Assembly (NCBI GenBank): GCA_002307245.1
Contig: DBTW01000107.1
Span: 3,760-67,759, forward strand
DNA from: Spirochaetaceae bacterium UBA1306
GTDB taxonomy: Bacteria > Spirochaetota > Spirochaetia > Treponematales > Rectinemataceae
DNA: 64,000 bases
Direction: 5' to 3'
Shown here: positions 45,617-54,820 of the stretch, in pieces
How the letters are laid out: each line of letters opens with the position of its first letter
Numbering within the stretch: position 1 is the first letter of the stretch
Notes under the pieces: generated by a model
What the model saw: only the letters and a program-made list of their open reading frames with translations
Database searches by the model: none
Told to the model about the DNA's origin: nothing
Made by a program: the position numbers and the translations under genes

Positions 45617-46659
45617 GAAAACGAAGCTTCTCGCTTACTCGCCTCGCGCGAGCCTGCCTCGCGCTTGTCGCTGTTGCCGCCCTGCTCTCCTGCGTTCATC
45701 CTTCGCCGAAGGAGCTGTCGAGCTCCGAATTCGTCCTCGGGACATCCTGCTCGATCAGGCTCGTAGGCGGAGGGAGCGAGAAGATCCTCGATGCCGCCTT
45801 CGCGAGGCTACGCGAGATCGAGGACGAGCTCTCGGTGAATAAAGAGGGCAGCCAGATAGACGCAGTCAACGCGGCCGCGGGTATTTCACCCGCCGCGATC
45901 GGGCCCGACGCCCTCTCGATACTCGAGCGCGACCTCGAGCTCTCGGCCTGGTCAGGAGGCGCCTTCGATCCCAGCGTCGGCCCCCTCGTAAAGCTCTGGG
46001 GCATCGGTTCCGATCATGCGCGCCTGCCCTCTCCCTCGGAGATAAGCTCCGCCAAGGGCCTCGTCGGCTGGAAGGACATCGTTGTCGACGCAGCCGGCGG
46101 CAAGGCCTTCCTGCGCCGTAAGGGTATGGGCCTCGACCTTGGTTCGACAACAAAAGGCTATGCCGCCGATCAAGTCGCGGCCCTGATCCGCGCGGCGGGC
46201 GTGAAGAAGGCCGTCGTCGACCTGGGCGGCAACGTCCTCGTCGTGGGCTCGAGACCCGATGGCAAGCCCTGGCGGATAGGCCTACAGGATCCTTTCTCGG
46301 GGGAACGCGGGGCCTACCTCGGCGTCGCGAGCCTGGTAGATAAGACCATGGTGACCTCGGGAGTCTACGAGCGCTTCTTTATCCAGGACGGGAAGCGCTA
46401 TCACCACATCCTCGATACGAGAACGGGCTATCCCGTGGACAACGGCCTCATGTCGGTGACGGTGATCACGCCCAGGTCCTTCGACGCCGACGGCTTCACG
46501 ACGACGATCTTCGCCCTGGGGCGGGAGCGCGGGATGGCCTTGGCCCGCTCGAAGGGAGTCGACTGCATAATTGTCGACGAGGGCAGGAAGGTTTATATGA
46601 GCCCTGGCGTATCGGCCTATTTCGAGATCAGCGACCCTTCCTTCTCGCTCGCGGAGTGA
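45613..46659 (+). CDS. apbE: FAD:protein FMN transferase, ApbE lipoprotein
   Basis: A 348-residue exported lipoprotein (lipobox LLSC, Cys27) that attaches FMN to Thr/Ser of redox proteins such as Rnf/Nqr subunits. Landmarks are LVKLWGIG, LDLGSTTKGYAADQ (where most ApbE have GGIAKGY), VDLGGNVLVVG and YHHILDTRTGYPVDN with TTTIFALG. In T. pallidum the homologue Ftp also hydrolyses FAD. It begins inside the stop of the MBL gene and also has TATACT nine bases before its ATG. Its end overlaps the PAP2 gene by 43 bases. Confidence 0.9.
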   Translation: MRKRSFSLTRLARACLALVAVAALLSCVHPSPKELSSSEFVLGTSCSIRLVGGGSEKILDAAFARLREIEDELSVNKEGSQIDAVNAAAGISPAAIGPDALSILERDLELSAWSGGAFDPSVGPLVKLWGIGSDHARLPSPSEISSAKGLVGWKDIVVDAAGGKAFLRRKGMGLDLGSTTKGYAADQVAALIRAAGVKKAVVDLGGNVLVVGSRPDGKPWRIGLQDPFSGERGAYLGVASLVDKTMVTSGVYERFFIQDGKRYHHILDTRTGYPVDNGLMSVTVITPRSFDADGFTTTIFALGRERGMALARSKGVDCIIVDEGRKVYMSPGVSAYFEISDPSFSLAE

Positions 46660-47549
46660 TCCCCGGGTCCTTCCGCCGAGGCGAGGCCCAGCTTCATGAA
46701 GAGCCAGGGCGCGCCCATAGCCACCCAGGCCCCGAGGAGGGCGTAGCGGAGGAAGCGGATTATGGGCGGGCCGCCCGCCTCGATCGAGGCCAGGAAGAGC
46801 TTCGGGAGGAGATAGACGATCGCGATGGTCGCCATCCCGAAGAGGAAGCGGAGGCCGCGCTTGCCGAGGCCGCCGGACACCGAGAAGGGGACCTGCCTCT
46901 TGGCGTAGACGGAAGCGCCGGCGAGCCCGAAGAAGGCGCCCGAGATCGACGTGTCGTTCTTCGTGAGCACGTTCATGAATAGAGCTATGGCGGCGATCAG
47001 GGCCAGGGCGAGGCTCTCCTTGAGCTTGGGGATTGCCCGCTCGATCCGCTCGCCGAATTTCCGGTCGACGAAGACTATCGCGGCGCCGAGGGCCCAGCCC
47101 GCGAGCACGTCCGTCGGGAAGTGAACGCCTAGATAGATCCGCGATATGCCGACGAGGAAGGGTAGGACGATCGCGAGAACAAGCCCCCAGGGAACGCGGA
47201 AGAGGGGTGCGAGCGAGCCCCAGAGCACGACCGAGACCTGCGCGTGGTTGGAGGGCAGGCCGTAGGTCTTTTCCGCGGCCATGCCGACGGAAGGATCGAG
47301 GTCGTAGGGCCTGGGTTGCGCGAAGGCGGACTTGAGGCCGAAGTTGAGGGCGGTCGATAGGAAAACGAGGATGCCGATTCTGATCCCCCGGCGCTTATCG
47401 ACGCACCAGTAGACGAAGGGGAGCAGGACGAGGAGGCAGTATTCCGTCCCGGCGAAGCTTAAGCCCTTCATGACCGAGGTGAGGAAGGGGCTGGCCGCGG
47501 CTTGGGCGCCGCGGACGATCTCGAGCCCCCAAGCGAGCGCTGTACCCAT
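46617..47549 (-). CDS. PAP2-family membrane phosphatase
   Basis: A 310-residue membrane protein with the three PAP2 signature pieces: KSAFAQPRPY (KxxxxxxRP), LPSNHAQ (PSxH, here PSNH) and SRIYLGVHFPTDVLAG (SRxxxxxHxxxD). There are about seven helices. It would dephosphorylate lipid phosphates such as undecaprenyl pyrophosphate. GGAGG precedes the ATG. It lies 13 bases after the EAL gene, probably one operon. Confidence 0.85.
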   Translation of the reverse strand: MGTALAWGLEIVRGAQAAASPFLTSVMKGLSFAGTEYCLLVLLPFVYWCVDKRRGIRIGILVFLSTALNFGLKSAFAQPRPYDLDPSVGMAAEKTYGLPSNHAQVSVVLWGSLAPLFRVPWGLVLAIVLPFLVGISRIYLGVHFPTDVLAGWALGAAIVFVDRKFGERIERAIPKLKESLALALIAAIALFMNVLTKNDTSISGAFFGLAGASVYAKRQVPFSVSGGLGKRGLRFLFGMATIAIVYLLPKLFLASIEAGGPPIIRFLRYALLGAWVAMGAPWLFMKLGLASAEGPGDHSASEKEGSLISK

Positions 47550-47562
47550 GGTTAAGCCTCCA

Positions 47563-49605
47563 TCAACATTCTATGGCCTCGTCGAGGCCTTTCGCAAGCG
47601 CCGACTCGAAGGCACGCTCCGGCATGGGCTTCGCGAAGAGGAATCCCTGGTACTGATCGCAGCGCGCCGCGTCGAGCCAGGCGAACTGGTCGCGGGTCTC
47701 CACGCCCTCGGCGACGACTGAGAAGCGCAGGACGTGCGCCAGGTCGATCACCGCGGAGGCGATGGCGGAGGCCCGTGGGTCGGAGGGCAGGGGCTCGACG
47801 AAGGATTGCGGGAGCTTCACGCAATCCACCGGGAAGTCGCGGAGGGCGGCGAAGGAAGAGTAGCCCGTGCCGAAGTCGTCGATCGTGATCGAGCAGCCGA
47901 GGGCCTTGAGCTCGGCCAACTTCTCGATCGCGTCGGCCCCCTCGTCCATGATCCCGCTCTCCGTGATCTCGAGGTCGAGCCGCGAGGCCGGCAGGCTGGT
48001 CGCGCCCAGGATGCTCCGAACGTCCCGCACTATGTCGTCGGAGCGGAATTGGAAGGGCGAGAGGTTGACCGAGACGGGGATGGGCTCGAGGCCGTTCCGC
48101 GCCCATGCCGCGGCGCTCGCGCAGGCTTTGGCGAGGACCATCCGGCCGAGGTCGCAGATGGAGCCCGACCGCTCGGCCTCTTGGATGAAGTCGGCGGGCT
48201 GGCGGAAATCGCCCTCGGGCAGGAGCCATCGCGCGAGGGCCTCGGCGCCGACGATCCGCCCCAGGGAGTCCACTTTGGGCTGGTACCAGGGCAGGAAGGC
48301 GCCGGAGCGCAAGGCCCCGCGCATTTGCTGCTCGATGAGGCCCTTGGCGAGGAGCCGCTCGTGGAGCGACGCGTCGTAGAGGCGATAGGAACCTGGGCCG
48401 TCCTCCTTGGCCAAGTGGAGGGCCACGCCGGAGGCTCGTATCAGCGCGTCGGGGCGGATGCCGTCGTTGGGGAAGAGGGCGAGCCCGAAGGAGGCGGAAA
48501 GTCCGATCTCCGACCCGTTCACGGAAAACGAGCGGTCGAAGGCGCGGCGCGACTTCTCGATGACCGCCTTGGCGTCCTCGGGGACTTTCATGTCGGAGAG
48601 TAGCACCAGGAAAACGTCGCCGCCCTCCCTGGCCACGAGGTCGTCGTCGCGGAAGGAGCGCATCAGCCGGTTCGCCGCCTCGATCAGGAGGGCGTCGCCG
48701 GCGCCCGGCCCGTGGATCTCGGCCACTCGCTTGAAGCGGTCTATGCCGATCGCCATTACGCCGAGAATCCTTCCCCTGCCCGCGGCGACCTCGATCGCCT
48801 TCGCGAGTTCGAGCTCGAAATTTTCCCTGTTTCGCAGGCGCGTCAGGGAATCGTGGCTCTCCAGGAAATCGGCGCGCCGCTCCGCGTCGTGGCGCCCGGC
48901 CGCTTCTCGAAGCAGCGCGTCCTGGCGGTCGAAGAGCTCTTTCGCGAGCTTGTCCCGTGCGCTCATCGAGCGCCTCATGCCCTTCGAGAGCTGGGTTTCG
49001 GCGAAGCAGGCGAGGGTGCACGCTGTCGCCGCTGTGATGGTGGAGAGAGCGAATCCGAGAGCCTCGCCGGCCGGGAGCCCGCCTGCCGCGCGCCTCGCGG
49101 CGCCGATCGCCGCCATGGCGACGACCTGGGCGGCGATAACCGCGAGGCCCCAACCGAAACTCAAGAGGATCGAGGCGATGGACGACGCGGCGCAGAGCCA
49201 AGCCGCCCCGGCGAATAGGCTCGAGGGACGAGCGGCGAGGCAGGCGCCTGCGATGAAGAGGACCGCCACGATGGATGCCCTGGCCGGGAAGGAAGGCAGG
49301 ACAGGGAGGAAGGAGAGGACGAGGATGGAAGCGTAGGCCGCCGACATTGCGATGGCGTAGGTGGCGTCCCCGTCTTTTATCGCGAGGAACAGTGCGGGGA
49401 CAAGGAGGACGGCCCCTAGGATGGCGCACGTACGGAGCAAGCTGCGTGCCAGCTCCTGTTTTCCTTCATCGACAGCGTCGCGGAAGAGGGCCTGTCTATG
49501 ATTGATTTCCGGGAATGACGACCTTCGACGAAACCTACGCTTCTCGCCTCCGCCCCGGGAGAGAGTCTCTTTCCCGGGGCGAATCCCTATGTCTTCGACT
49601 TCCAC
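47563..49605 (-). CDS. membrane protein with degenerate GGDEF and intact EAL domain
   Basis: A 680-residue protein. About residues 60-205 contain six membrane helices, followed by a coiled stretch. The GGDEF domain (about 240-405) has its active motif altered to GGDVF in [13 protein letters not shown], so cyclase activity is unlikely. The EAL domain (about 420-675) keeps EAL in [39 protein letters not shown] and [10 protein letters not shown], so c-di-GMP phosphodiesterase activity is likely. The usual KID has become KLP, an oddity. GTG start at 49605 with TGGAG upstream. Confidence 0.88.
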   Translation of the reverse strand: MEVEDIGIRPGKETLSRGGGEKRRFRRRSSFPEINHRQALFRDAVDEGKQELARSLLRTCAILGAVLLVPALFLAIKDGDATYAIAMSAAYASILVLSFLPVLPSFPARASIVAVLFIAGACLAARPSSLFAGAAWLCAASSIASILLSFGWGLAVIAAQVVAMAAIGAARRAAGGLPAGEALGFALSTITAATACTLACFAETQLSKGMRRSMSARDKLAKELFDRQDALLREAAGRHDAERRADFLESHDSLTRLRNRENFELELAKAIEVAAGRGRILGVMAIGIDRFKRVAEIHGPGAGDALLIEAANRLMRSFRDDDLVAREGGDVFLVLLSDMKVPEDAKAVIEKSRRAFDRSFSVNGSEIGLSASFGLALFPNDGIRPDALIRASGVALHLAKEDGPGSYRLYDASLHERLLAKGLIEQQMRGALRSGAFLPWYQPKVDSLGRIVGAEALARWLLPEGDFRQPADFIQEAERSGSICDLGRMVLAKACASAAAWARNGLEPIPVSVNLSPFQFRSDDIVRDVRSILGATSLPASRLDLEITESGIMDEGADAIEKLAELKALGCSITIDDFGTGYSSFAALRDFPVDCVKLPQSFVEPLPSDPRASAIASAVIDLAHVLRFSVVAEGVETRDQFAWLDAARCDQYQGFLFAKPMPERAFESALAKGLDEAIEC

Positions 49606-49698
49606 CGATACTCCATACAGGAACGGAACCTATTTTCGCATTCTAGAATAAAATTAATCTTTAGTTAAGCGTGGGAGGATAGCGGAATTGGGGACTCC

Positions 49699-49727
49699 TT
49701 GACTGAGCCTTGCCCGCATAGTAGAAC
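49699..49727 (+). promoter_or_regulatory. promoter of tRNA-Leu
   Basis: TTGACT (49699-49704), a 17-base spacer and TAGAAC (49722-49727) end nine bases before the tRNA. Confidence 0.6.
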
Positions 49728-49736
49728 CTGAACGCC

Positions 49737-49819
49737 GCCGGCATGGTGAAATGGCATACACGGCAGACTCAAAATCTGCTGCCAGCGATGGCTTGAGGGT
49801 TCAAGTCCCTCTGCCGGCA
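49737..49819 (+). tRNA. tRNA-Leu(CAA)
   Basis: The acceptor GCCGGCA pairs with TGCCGGC. The anticodon stem GCAGA/TCTGC encloses CTCAAAA with CAA at 49770-49772, which reads UUG. A long variable arm (class II) and a T-arm GAGGG-TTCAAGT-CCCTC are present, discriminator A, CCA not encoded. Confidence 0.93.
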
Positions 49820-49877
49820 TGAATCGTTGTCGTTTTTTCGGTGGTCGACGCAAGTCCCTTCGGCGTATCCTCTGCGC

Positions 49878-50933
49878 ATGGACCAGATCAAGCTCGAGCT
49901 TCCTTCCGTGGAAGTGATGGAAGCCGCCTTCCGGGGCCGCGACGCCTCCTTCGACGGCATTTTTTTCGCCGCTGTCGCTACTACCGGCATTTTTTGCAGA
50001 CCGTCCTGCCCTGCTCGCAAACCCCTTCCCGGGAATACGGTCTTCTACGCGACGGCGGCCGAGGCCCTCTTCGCCGGCTATCGTCCCTGCCTGCGCTGCA
50101 AGCCCTTATTCTCTTCGGACGACCCCGATTGGCTGCGCGAGCTCGTCGCGCGGGTCGAATCCGAGCCTAGGGGCCGCATCAAGGAATCCGAGCTTAAGTC
50201 CATGGGCCTCGATCCCGCGACGGTACGGCGTCGCTTCAAGTCCCGCTACGGCATGAGCTTCCAGGCCTTCCAGCGCGCCCGCCGCCTAGCCTCGGCCTTC
50301 GAAGCCATCAAGGAGGGAGGGAGCATAGACGACGCGGTCTTCGATCATGGATACGATTCCCACTCGGGCTTCCGCGACGCCTTCGCGAAGCTCTTCGGCG
50401 AAGCCCCCGGCAAGGCCGCGGGCTCGGACTACATCCGCCTGGCTTGGATCGAGAGCCCTCTTGGGCCTCTCGTGGCGGGGGCCGTCGATAGGGGCATATG
50501 CCTGCTCGAGTTCACGGACAGGCGCATGCTCGAGGCCCAGGCCGAGGCGCTGCGCCTCCGGTTCCGCCTGCCGGCGGCTCCCGCGCCTCACGCGCTGCTC
50601 GAGCGCCTGGAGGCCGAGCTGGCCGAGTACTTCTCGGGCAGTCGCCGGGAATTCGATCTGCCCTTGCTCGAGCCGGGCACGCCGTTCCAGGAGCGAGTCT
50701 GGGCAGCGCTTCGCGAGATACCCTGCGGCGAGACCAGGAGCTACGGAGACCTGGCGCGCGCGTTAGGCGATCCAGGTGCCGTCCGCGCGGTCGCCCAGGC
50801 CAACGGACGAAACAGGATCGCGATTCTCGTGCCCTGCCACCGGGTCATCGGGTCGGACGGCGGCCTAGGGGGCTACGGCGGGGGCCTTTGGCGCAAGCGG
50901 CGCCTCCTCGAGATCGAGCGCCATGGCCATTGA
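49878..50933 (+). CDS. ada: bifunctional Ada: methyl-phosphotriester sensor and O6-methylguanine-DNA methyltransferase
   Basis: A 351-residue adaptive-response protein. The N-terminal zinc domain (1-80) has GIFCRPSCPARKP and CLRCKP, the four Cys that include the phosphotriester acceptor. A helix-turn-helix follows (about 95-175), then the transferase domain (about 185-345) with the active Cys in VPCHRVIGSDGGLGGYGGG. The ATG at 49878 has no ribosome site; TATCCT ends six bases before it, so the mRNA may be leaderless. A YkgJ gene follows. Confidence 0.93.
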   Translation: MDQIKLELPSVEVMEAAFRGRDASFDGIFFAAVATTGIFCRPSCPARKPLPGNTVFYATAAEALFAGYRPCLRCKPLFSSDDPDWLRELVARVESEPRGRIKESELKSMGLDPATVRRRFKSRYGMSFQAFQRARRLASAFEAIKEGGSIDDAVFDHGYDSHSGFRDAFAKLFGEAPGKAAGSDYIRLAWIESPLGPLVAGAVDRGICLLEFTDRRMLEAQAEALRLRFRLPAAPAPHALLERLEAELAEYFSGSRREFDLPLLEPGTPFQERVWAALREIPCGETRSYGDLARALGDPGAVRAVAQANGRNRIAILVPCHRVIGSDGGLGGYGGGLWRKRRLLEIERHGH

Positions 50934-50964
50934 TCGCGGGCCCGACGCAGGGCATCTTCTTCCC

Positions 50965-51309
50965 ATGACCTCGACCGAGTGCCGGCCCGGCTGCGCGGCC
51001 TGCTGCATCGCGCCTTCGATCTCCTCGCCCATACCCGGGATGCCGCGGGGAAAGGCGGCCGGAGTCGCCTGCGCCCAGCTGTCGGGCGAAGGCATGTGCT
51101 CCCTGTTCGGCCGGCACGAGCGGCCGTCAGTCTGCGTTTCGCTCGCGGCCTCGCCCGAGATGTGTGGCTCCTCCCGCGAGGAGGCCCTCGCCTACCTCGC
51201 CGAGCTCGAGCGCGCCACTGCGCCTTCGGCGGGCTCCCCGGTGTCCCCCGCGGAGCCCGCCGAGGAAGCGTCGCGCGCGGCGCAGGCGGGGCACAGGCCC
51301 TCGGCGTAG
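50965..51309 (+). CDS. YkgJ-family cysteine-cluster protein
   Basis: A 114-residue protein of the YkgJ (CxxCxxxCC, zinc or iron chelating) family. It begins CRPGCAACCIAPSISSPIPGMP, then VACAQLSGEGMCSLFGRHERPSVC and SPEMCG, eight conserved cysteines. The family role is unknown. The start at 50965 gives the normal N-terminus; an ATG at 50923 overlaps the ada stop and would add 14 residues. The last 118 bases overlap the opposing perR-like gene. Confidence 0.8.
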   Translation: MTSTECRPGCAACCIAPSISSPIPGMPRGKAAGVACAQLSGEGMCSLFGRHERPSVCVSLAASPEMCGSSREEALAYLAELERATAPSAGSPVSPAEPAEEASRAAQAGHRPSA

Positions 51310-51671
51310 AACTGCGAGGACTCCACGACGTAGCCCTCGGGCGCGATCGGCCCTTCGGGCGCAGGGACGCCGGGCAGGTCGGAGACTGCGCCGCAGGAGC
51401 GGCAGCGGAAGTGCACGTGGGGCGCCGTTTCGGCGTCGTAGCGCAGCTCGCTGCCCGAGAGAGCGAGCCGCTGGGCAAGGCCCTTTCTCGCGAAAAGGTC
51501 GAGGGTCGAGAATACCGTGGTCCTTGAGAGCGTCGGCATCTCGGGAGCCAGGCGCCGATGGATCCAATCGGCCGAGGGGTGCGACTTTACCTCGGCGAGG
51601 GCCTCGTATATCCGTATGCGCTGCTGTGAGGGCTGGATTCCTCGCTCGCGTAGCATTTCCGTTGCTTTCAT
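51192..51671 (-). CDS. perR: Fur-family repressor, PerR type
   Basis: A 159-residue regulator. A winged helix (1-80) is followed by a metal-binding half with LRYDAETAPHVHFRC (the Asp and two His are ligands for the peroxide-sensing metal), CGAV and CPAC for the structural zinc. The pattern is PerR rather than Fur or Zur. The last 20 residues (SSAGSAGDTGEPAEG) are a non-conserved Ser/Gly/Ala tail. It lies 76 bases after the rubrerythrin gene, so it probably represses that operon and itself. GAGGA precedes the ATG. Confidence 0.85.
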   Translation of the reverse strand: MKATEMLRERGIQPSQQRIRIYEALAEVKSHPSADWIHRRLAPEMPTLSRTTVFSTLDLFARKGLAQRLALSGSELRYDAETAPHVHFRCRSCGAVSDLPGVPAPEGPIAPEGYVVESSQFYAEGLCPACAARDASSAGSAGDTGEPAEGAVARSSSAR

Positions 51672-51747
51672 CGTCGTCCTCGGCCTCCGTGCGGCCCCAT
51701 CCGGTTATCGCGCCGGGGGAAGGCCGCCGCGGAGGCCAGTATAGCGA

Positions 51748-52296
51748 TTACTTGAAGTAGCGCGCGAGGAGGCCGCGGAATCCGGCGCCGTGCCGTGCTT
51801 CGTCCTTGCACATCTCGTGGACGGTATCGTGGATGGCGTCGTAGCCGAGCTCCTTGGCTCGCTTGGCCAGCTTGAGCTTGCCTTCGCAGGCGCCGAACTC
51901 GGCCTCGGCCCTGAGGGCCAGGTTCTTCTTGGTGTCGGCGAAGACCACCTCGCCGAGGAGCTCGGCGAAGCGGGAGGCATGGTCAGCTTCCTCGAAGGCG
52001 TAGCGCTTATAGGCTTCGGCAACCTCGGGATAGCCCTCGCGCTCGGCCTGCCGGCTCATGGCGAGATACATGCCGACCTCGGTGCACTCGCCCGAGAAAT
52101 TCATGCGCAGGCCCTCGACCACCTCGGCATCGAGGCCCTTCGCTACGCCGATGCGATGCTCGTCGGCGAAGGGCGCTTGGGCGCTATCCTTCTTCTCGAC
52201 GAATTTCTCGGCCGGAGCATGGCACTGGGGGCATTGGGCGGGAGGCTCGTCGCCGACGAAGATGTAGCCGCAGATCGTGCATACGAATGTTTTCAT
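51748..52296 (-). CDS. reverse rubrerythrin (NADH-dependent peroxidase component)
   Basis: A 182-residue protein with the domain order reversed from classical rubrerythrin: the N-terminal rubredoxin-like Fe(Cys)4 site ([20 protein letters not shown]) precedes the diiron ferritin-like domain ([38 protein letters not shown]). This class reduces peroxide and oxygen in anaerobes. The ATG at 52296 has AAGGAG upstream; a second ATG 24 bases earlier is less likely. It is transcribed with perR. Confidence 0.88.
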   Translation of the reverse strand: MKTFVCTICGYIFVGDEPPAQCPQCHAPAEKFVEKKDSAQAPFADEHRIGVAKGLDAEVVEGLRMNFSGECTEVGMYLAMSRQAEREGYPEVAEAYKRYAFEEADHASRFAELLGEVVFADTKKNLALRAEAEFGACEGKLKLAKRAKELGYDAIHDTVHEMCKDEARHGAGFRGLLARYFK

Positions 52297-52333
52297 GAGA
52301 ACTCCTTGGTTTAGATACAAGATTGAACTAGAT

Positions 52334-52360
52334 ACTATACTGAGCTAAGTTTTCTTGCAA
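52334..52360 (-). promoter_or_regulatory. rubrerythrin-perR promoter
   Basis: On the minus strand TTGCAA (52360-52355) is followed after 15 bases by TATAGT (52339-52334). A 7-base direct repeat TAGATAC occurs at 52312-52318 and 52329-52335, overlapping the -10, and could be an operator. No clean PerR box could be drawn. Confidence 0.4.
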
Positions 52361-52538
52361 GAGCCTTTTTTGTTCCTCGAATCTTGTTGTTTTGAAGATT
52401 AAAAATGATGCGACGAAGGCATCGCGTAATTCATGCGGAGCCAAGGCGGGATCGTCATCTATGGAGAGGCTGCGGGATTCGGAGAGGCCAATAATGTGGC
52501 CCCGCTCGAGGCCTTACGCGATCTTGGTCGCCTTGTAA

Positions 52539-52567
52539 TTGACATGGGCCGGGGCAATCCGTAGAGT
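52539..52567 (+). promoter_or_regulatory. promoter of the MFS gene, near-leaderless
   Basis: A perfect TTGACA (52539-52544), a 17-base spacer and TAGAGT (52562-52567). The ATG at 52577 follows only nine bases after the -10. Confidence 0.6.
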
Positions 52568-52576
52568 CAGGCCCTC

Positions 52577-54010
52577 ATGCTCGAATCCGCGCGCCCCGAT
52601 CGCTGGAAGATCCTTCCCGTCGTCTTGCTCGCGCCCTTAATGGGCAGCCTCGACGGAAGCATCGTCAACGTAGCCCTTCCCTCCATGGCCAAGGAACTCG
52701 GCGTCGGCCTGGACGGCGCCCAATGGGCGGTCTCGAGCTACCTTATAGTTATCTCGGCCCTCATCCTCGTCTTCGGGAAGATCGCCGACCAGCTGGGAAA
52801 ATCACGGGTCTTCCGCTGGGGCTTCCTGGTCTTCGGCGCTGGATCCCTCCTCTGCGCCTTCGCGTGGAGTCTCCCTGTCTTGATCGCCGCGCGGTCTTTC
52901 CAGGCGATCGGCGCCTCGATGTTCATGTCCTCGAATCAGGCTATCATCGCGTCCATCTTCCCGCACGAGGAGCGGGGCCGCGCCCTGGGCCTTCTTGGCA
53001 CTACGGTCGCTATCGGCACGATGATTGGGCCTCCCCTCGGCGGGATCATGGTCGAGCTCTTCGGCTGGCCCTCGCTCTTCCTGGTCAACATACCGATCTC
53101 GATCTTCGCCTTTATCGCGGGCGGGGCGATGCTGCCCCGGGAGACGCGCAAGGGCGGCCTCTCCGGCTTCGACGTAATCGGAGCTGCGCTCTTCGCGGCC
53201 TTCATCATGAGCCTGTTTTACTTCCTCTTGAGCGGGCAATCCGGCGGCTGGACTTCGGTCTCGCAGCTCGCCTTGGCGGCCTTGGCGGCCGCCTGCTTCG
53301 GACTGTTCCTGGCGCGGGAGCGCAGCGCCGCGAACCCCATGCTCGACCTGTCCATATTCCGATCGGGGCTCTTCTCGGTCAGCGTCGCCTGCGTGCTCCT
53401 GGTCTTCTGCGCGACCTTCTGCATCAATATCGTCCAGCCCTTTTACTTGCAAGACATATTGGGACTCGCCCCCGCCGCGGCGGGGCTCGTGCTCCTGGCT
53501 TCGCCCCTCGCGAGCGGGCTCATCGCGCCGCTGTCAGGCTACCTCGCCGACCGTGTCGGGGCCGAGGCCCTTACCGTCGCCGGCCTCGTCGCGGAACTGG
53601 CCTCCTTGGCCCTCATGACCCTCCTTGGGCCGAGCTCGAGCCCCTTCGCGGCCGCGGCCTGTCTCGCGCTCTTCGGGCTAGGGGGCGGCATCTTCGGATC
53701 GCCTAACACAAAGCTGATAATGGCCCACGCGCCCCGCGATAAGCTGGGCGTCGCCGGAAGCGTCAACTCTCTCGCCCGCAACATGGGCATGGTATCGGGC
53801 ATTGCCTTCGCCGTGAGCATCCTTTATGGCGTGATGGGCGCGCGCCTTGGACACAAGGTTAGCGGCTACGCTCCAGGGGAGGATGCCGCCTTCACCGCGG
53901 GCATGCGGGCGACCTTCCTCGCGGCGGCCTGCCTCGTCGGCGCGGCGATCGCGCTTACGATAGTCCGCGCCGCCAGGAGCCGCCCCGGCGACGAGCTCGG
54001 CACGCAATGA
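52577..54010 (+). CDS. MFS drug/efflux transporter, DHA2 (14-helix) type
   Basis: A 477-residue major facilitator. Family motifs are LDGSIVNVALPSMAKEL, the motif-A loop GKIADQLGKSRVFRWG, RSFQAIGASMFMSSNQAII and motif C in GTTVAIGTMIGPPLGGIM. Length and about 14 helices fit the EmrB/QacA subfamily. Substrates are unknown. No ribosome site is seen; the promoter at 52539 puts the start very close to the ATG. A TauE-type permease follows after 12 bases. Confidence 0.88.
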   Translation: MLESARPDRWKILPVVLLAPLMGSLDGSIVNVALPSMAKELGVGLDGAQWAVSSYLIVISALILVFGKIADQLGKSRVFRWGFLVFGAGSLLCAFAWSLPVLIAARSFQAIGASMFMSSNQAIIASIFPHEERGRALGLLGTTVAIGTMIGPPLGGIMVELFGWPSLFLVNIPISIFAFIAGGAMLPRETRKGGLSGFDVIGAALFAAFIMSLFYFLLSGQSGGWTSVSQLALAALAAACFGLFLARERSAANPMLDLSIFRSGLFSVSVACVLLVFCATFCINIVQPFYLQDILGLAPAAAGLVLLASPLASGLIAPLSGYLADRVGAEALTVAGLVAELASLALMTLLGPSSSPFAAAACLALFGLGGGIFGSPNTKLIMAHAPRDKLGVAGSVNSLARNMGMVSGIAFAVSILYGVMGARLGHKVSGYAPGEDAAFTAGMRATFLAAACLVGAAIALTIVRAARSRPGDELGTQ

Positions 54011-54022
54011 GCGGGAAGCCAA

Positions 54023-54748
54023 ATGGACGCTAGCGGGATAGCCGCGATCTGCGGCGCCGCCTTCATTACAGGCTTCTCGAAGGCAGGGGTTCCGGGGATC
54101 GGCATACTGGCTCCGGTTCTCGCCGCGATGGCGATGCCTGCGAGGGTCTCCACCGGTTTCCTCCTTCCCATCCTAATCGAGGGAGACTGCATCGCCGTCG
54201 GCTATTGGAGGCGAAAGGCCGCTTGGCGCAGTCTTTTCCGGGTCCTGCCCTGGACTGCCCTGGGCGTCGTCGCGGGCTATTTCCTCATGGGCTACTTGAG
54301 CGACGCGGCATTCAAGCCCCTGCTCGGCGCGATGATTCTCGCGATCGTCGGCCTAGATCTATTGCGTCGGGCCTTGAGAATCGAGTTACGGTCGGACAAT
54401 AGAGCCTTAGCCGCCGCAGTCGGCGTCCTCGCCGGCGTATTCACGATGCTTGCCAACGCCGCGGGCCCCGTGATGGCGATCTACCTTCTGTCGATGGGCC
54501 TCGAAAAGGACGAGTTCGTCGGAACGAGCGCCTGGTTCTACTTTATCGTCAACCTGTTCAAGCTGCCCTTCAGCTTGGCCTTGGGCCTCGTAAGCCTTTC
54601 TACGTTGAAGCTCGACCTTATGCTCCTGCCTCTGGTGATCGTCGGGAGCGTCGCCGGTGTCCTGACCCTGAAGAGGCTGCCGCAAAAGGCCTTCAACCTG
54701 ATCGCGCAGGCCTTGGCGATAGCCGGGGGGATTAGGCTGTTCTTCTAG
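54023..54748 (+). CDS. TauE/SafE-family permease
   Basis: A 241-residue membrane protein with about eight helices and the TauE/SafE pattern of two repeated halves: GFSKAGVPGIGILAPVL in the first and ANAAGPVMAIYLLSMGL with FYFIVNLFKLP in the second. Relatives export sulfite, sulfoacetate or related organosulfur anions. Substrate is unknown. It follows the MFS gene after 12 bases and probably shares its promoter. Confidence 0.85.
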   Translation: MDASGIAAICGAAFITGFSKAGVPGIGILAPVLAAMAMPARVSTGFLLPILIEGDCIAVGYWRRKAAWRSLFRVLPWTALGVVAGYFLMGYLSDAAFKPLLGAMILAIVGLDLLRRALRIELRSDNRALAAAVGVLAGVFTMLANAAGPVMAIYLLSMGLEKDEFVGTSAWFYFIVNLFKLPFSLALGLVSLSTLKLDLMLLPLVIVGSVAGVLTLKRLPQKAFNLIAQALAIAGGIRLFF

Positions 54749-54820
54749 TCGGTAGCCTCGCGTTTTCCGCGCCAATTCACGGGCATCGCGGCCCTGGCGG
54801 GCTTATACTGAAACTCAGCC

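Noticed and set aside
47552..49429. 625-codon frame overlapping the EAL gene on the same strand
   Set aside because: Arg/Pro-rich shadow of the GC-rich EAL gene, no recognisable domain.
52433..52564. 43-codon open frame upstream of the MFS gene
   Set aside because: No ribosome site, and it overlaps the MFS promoter; probably chance.
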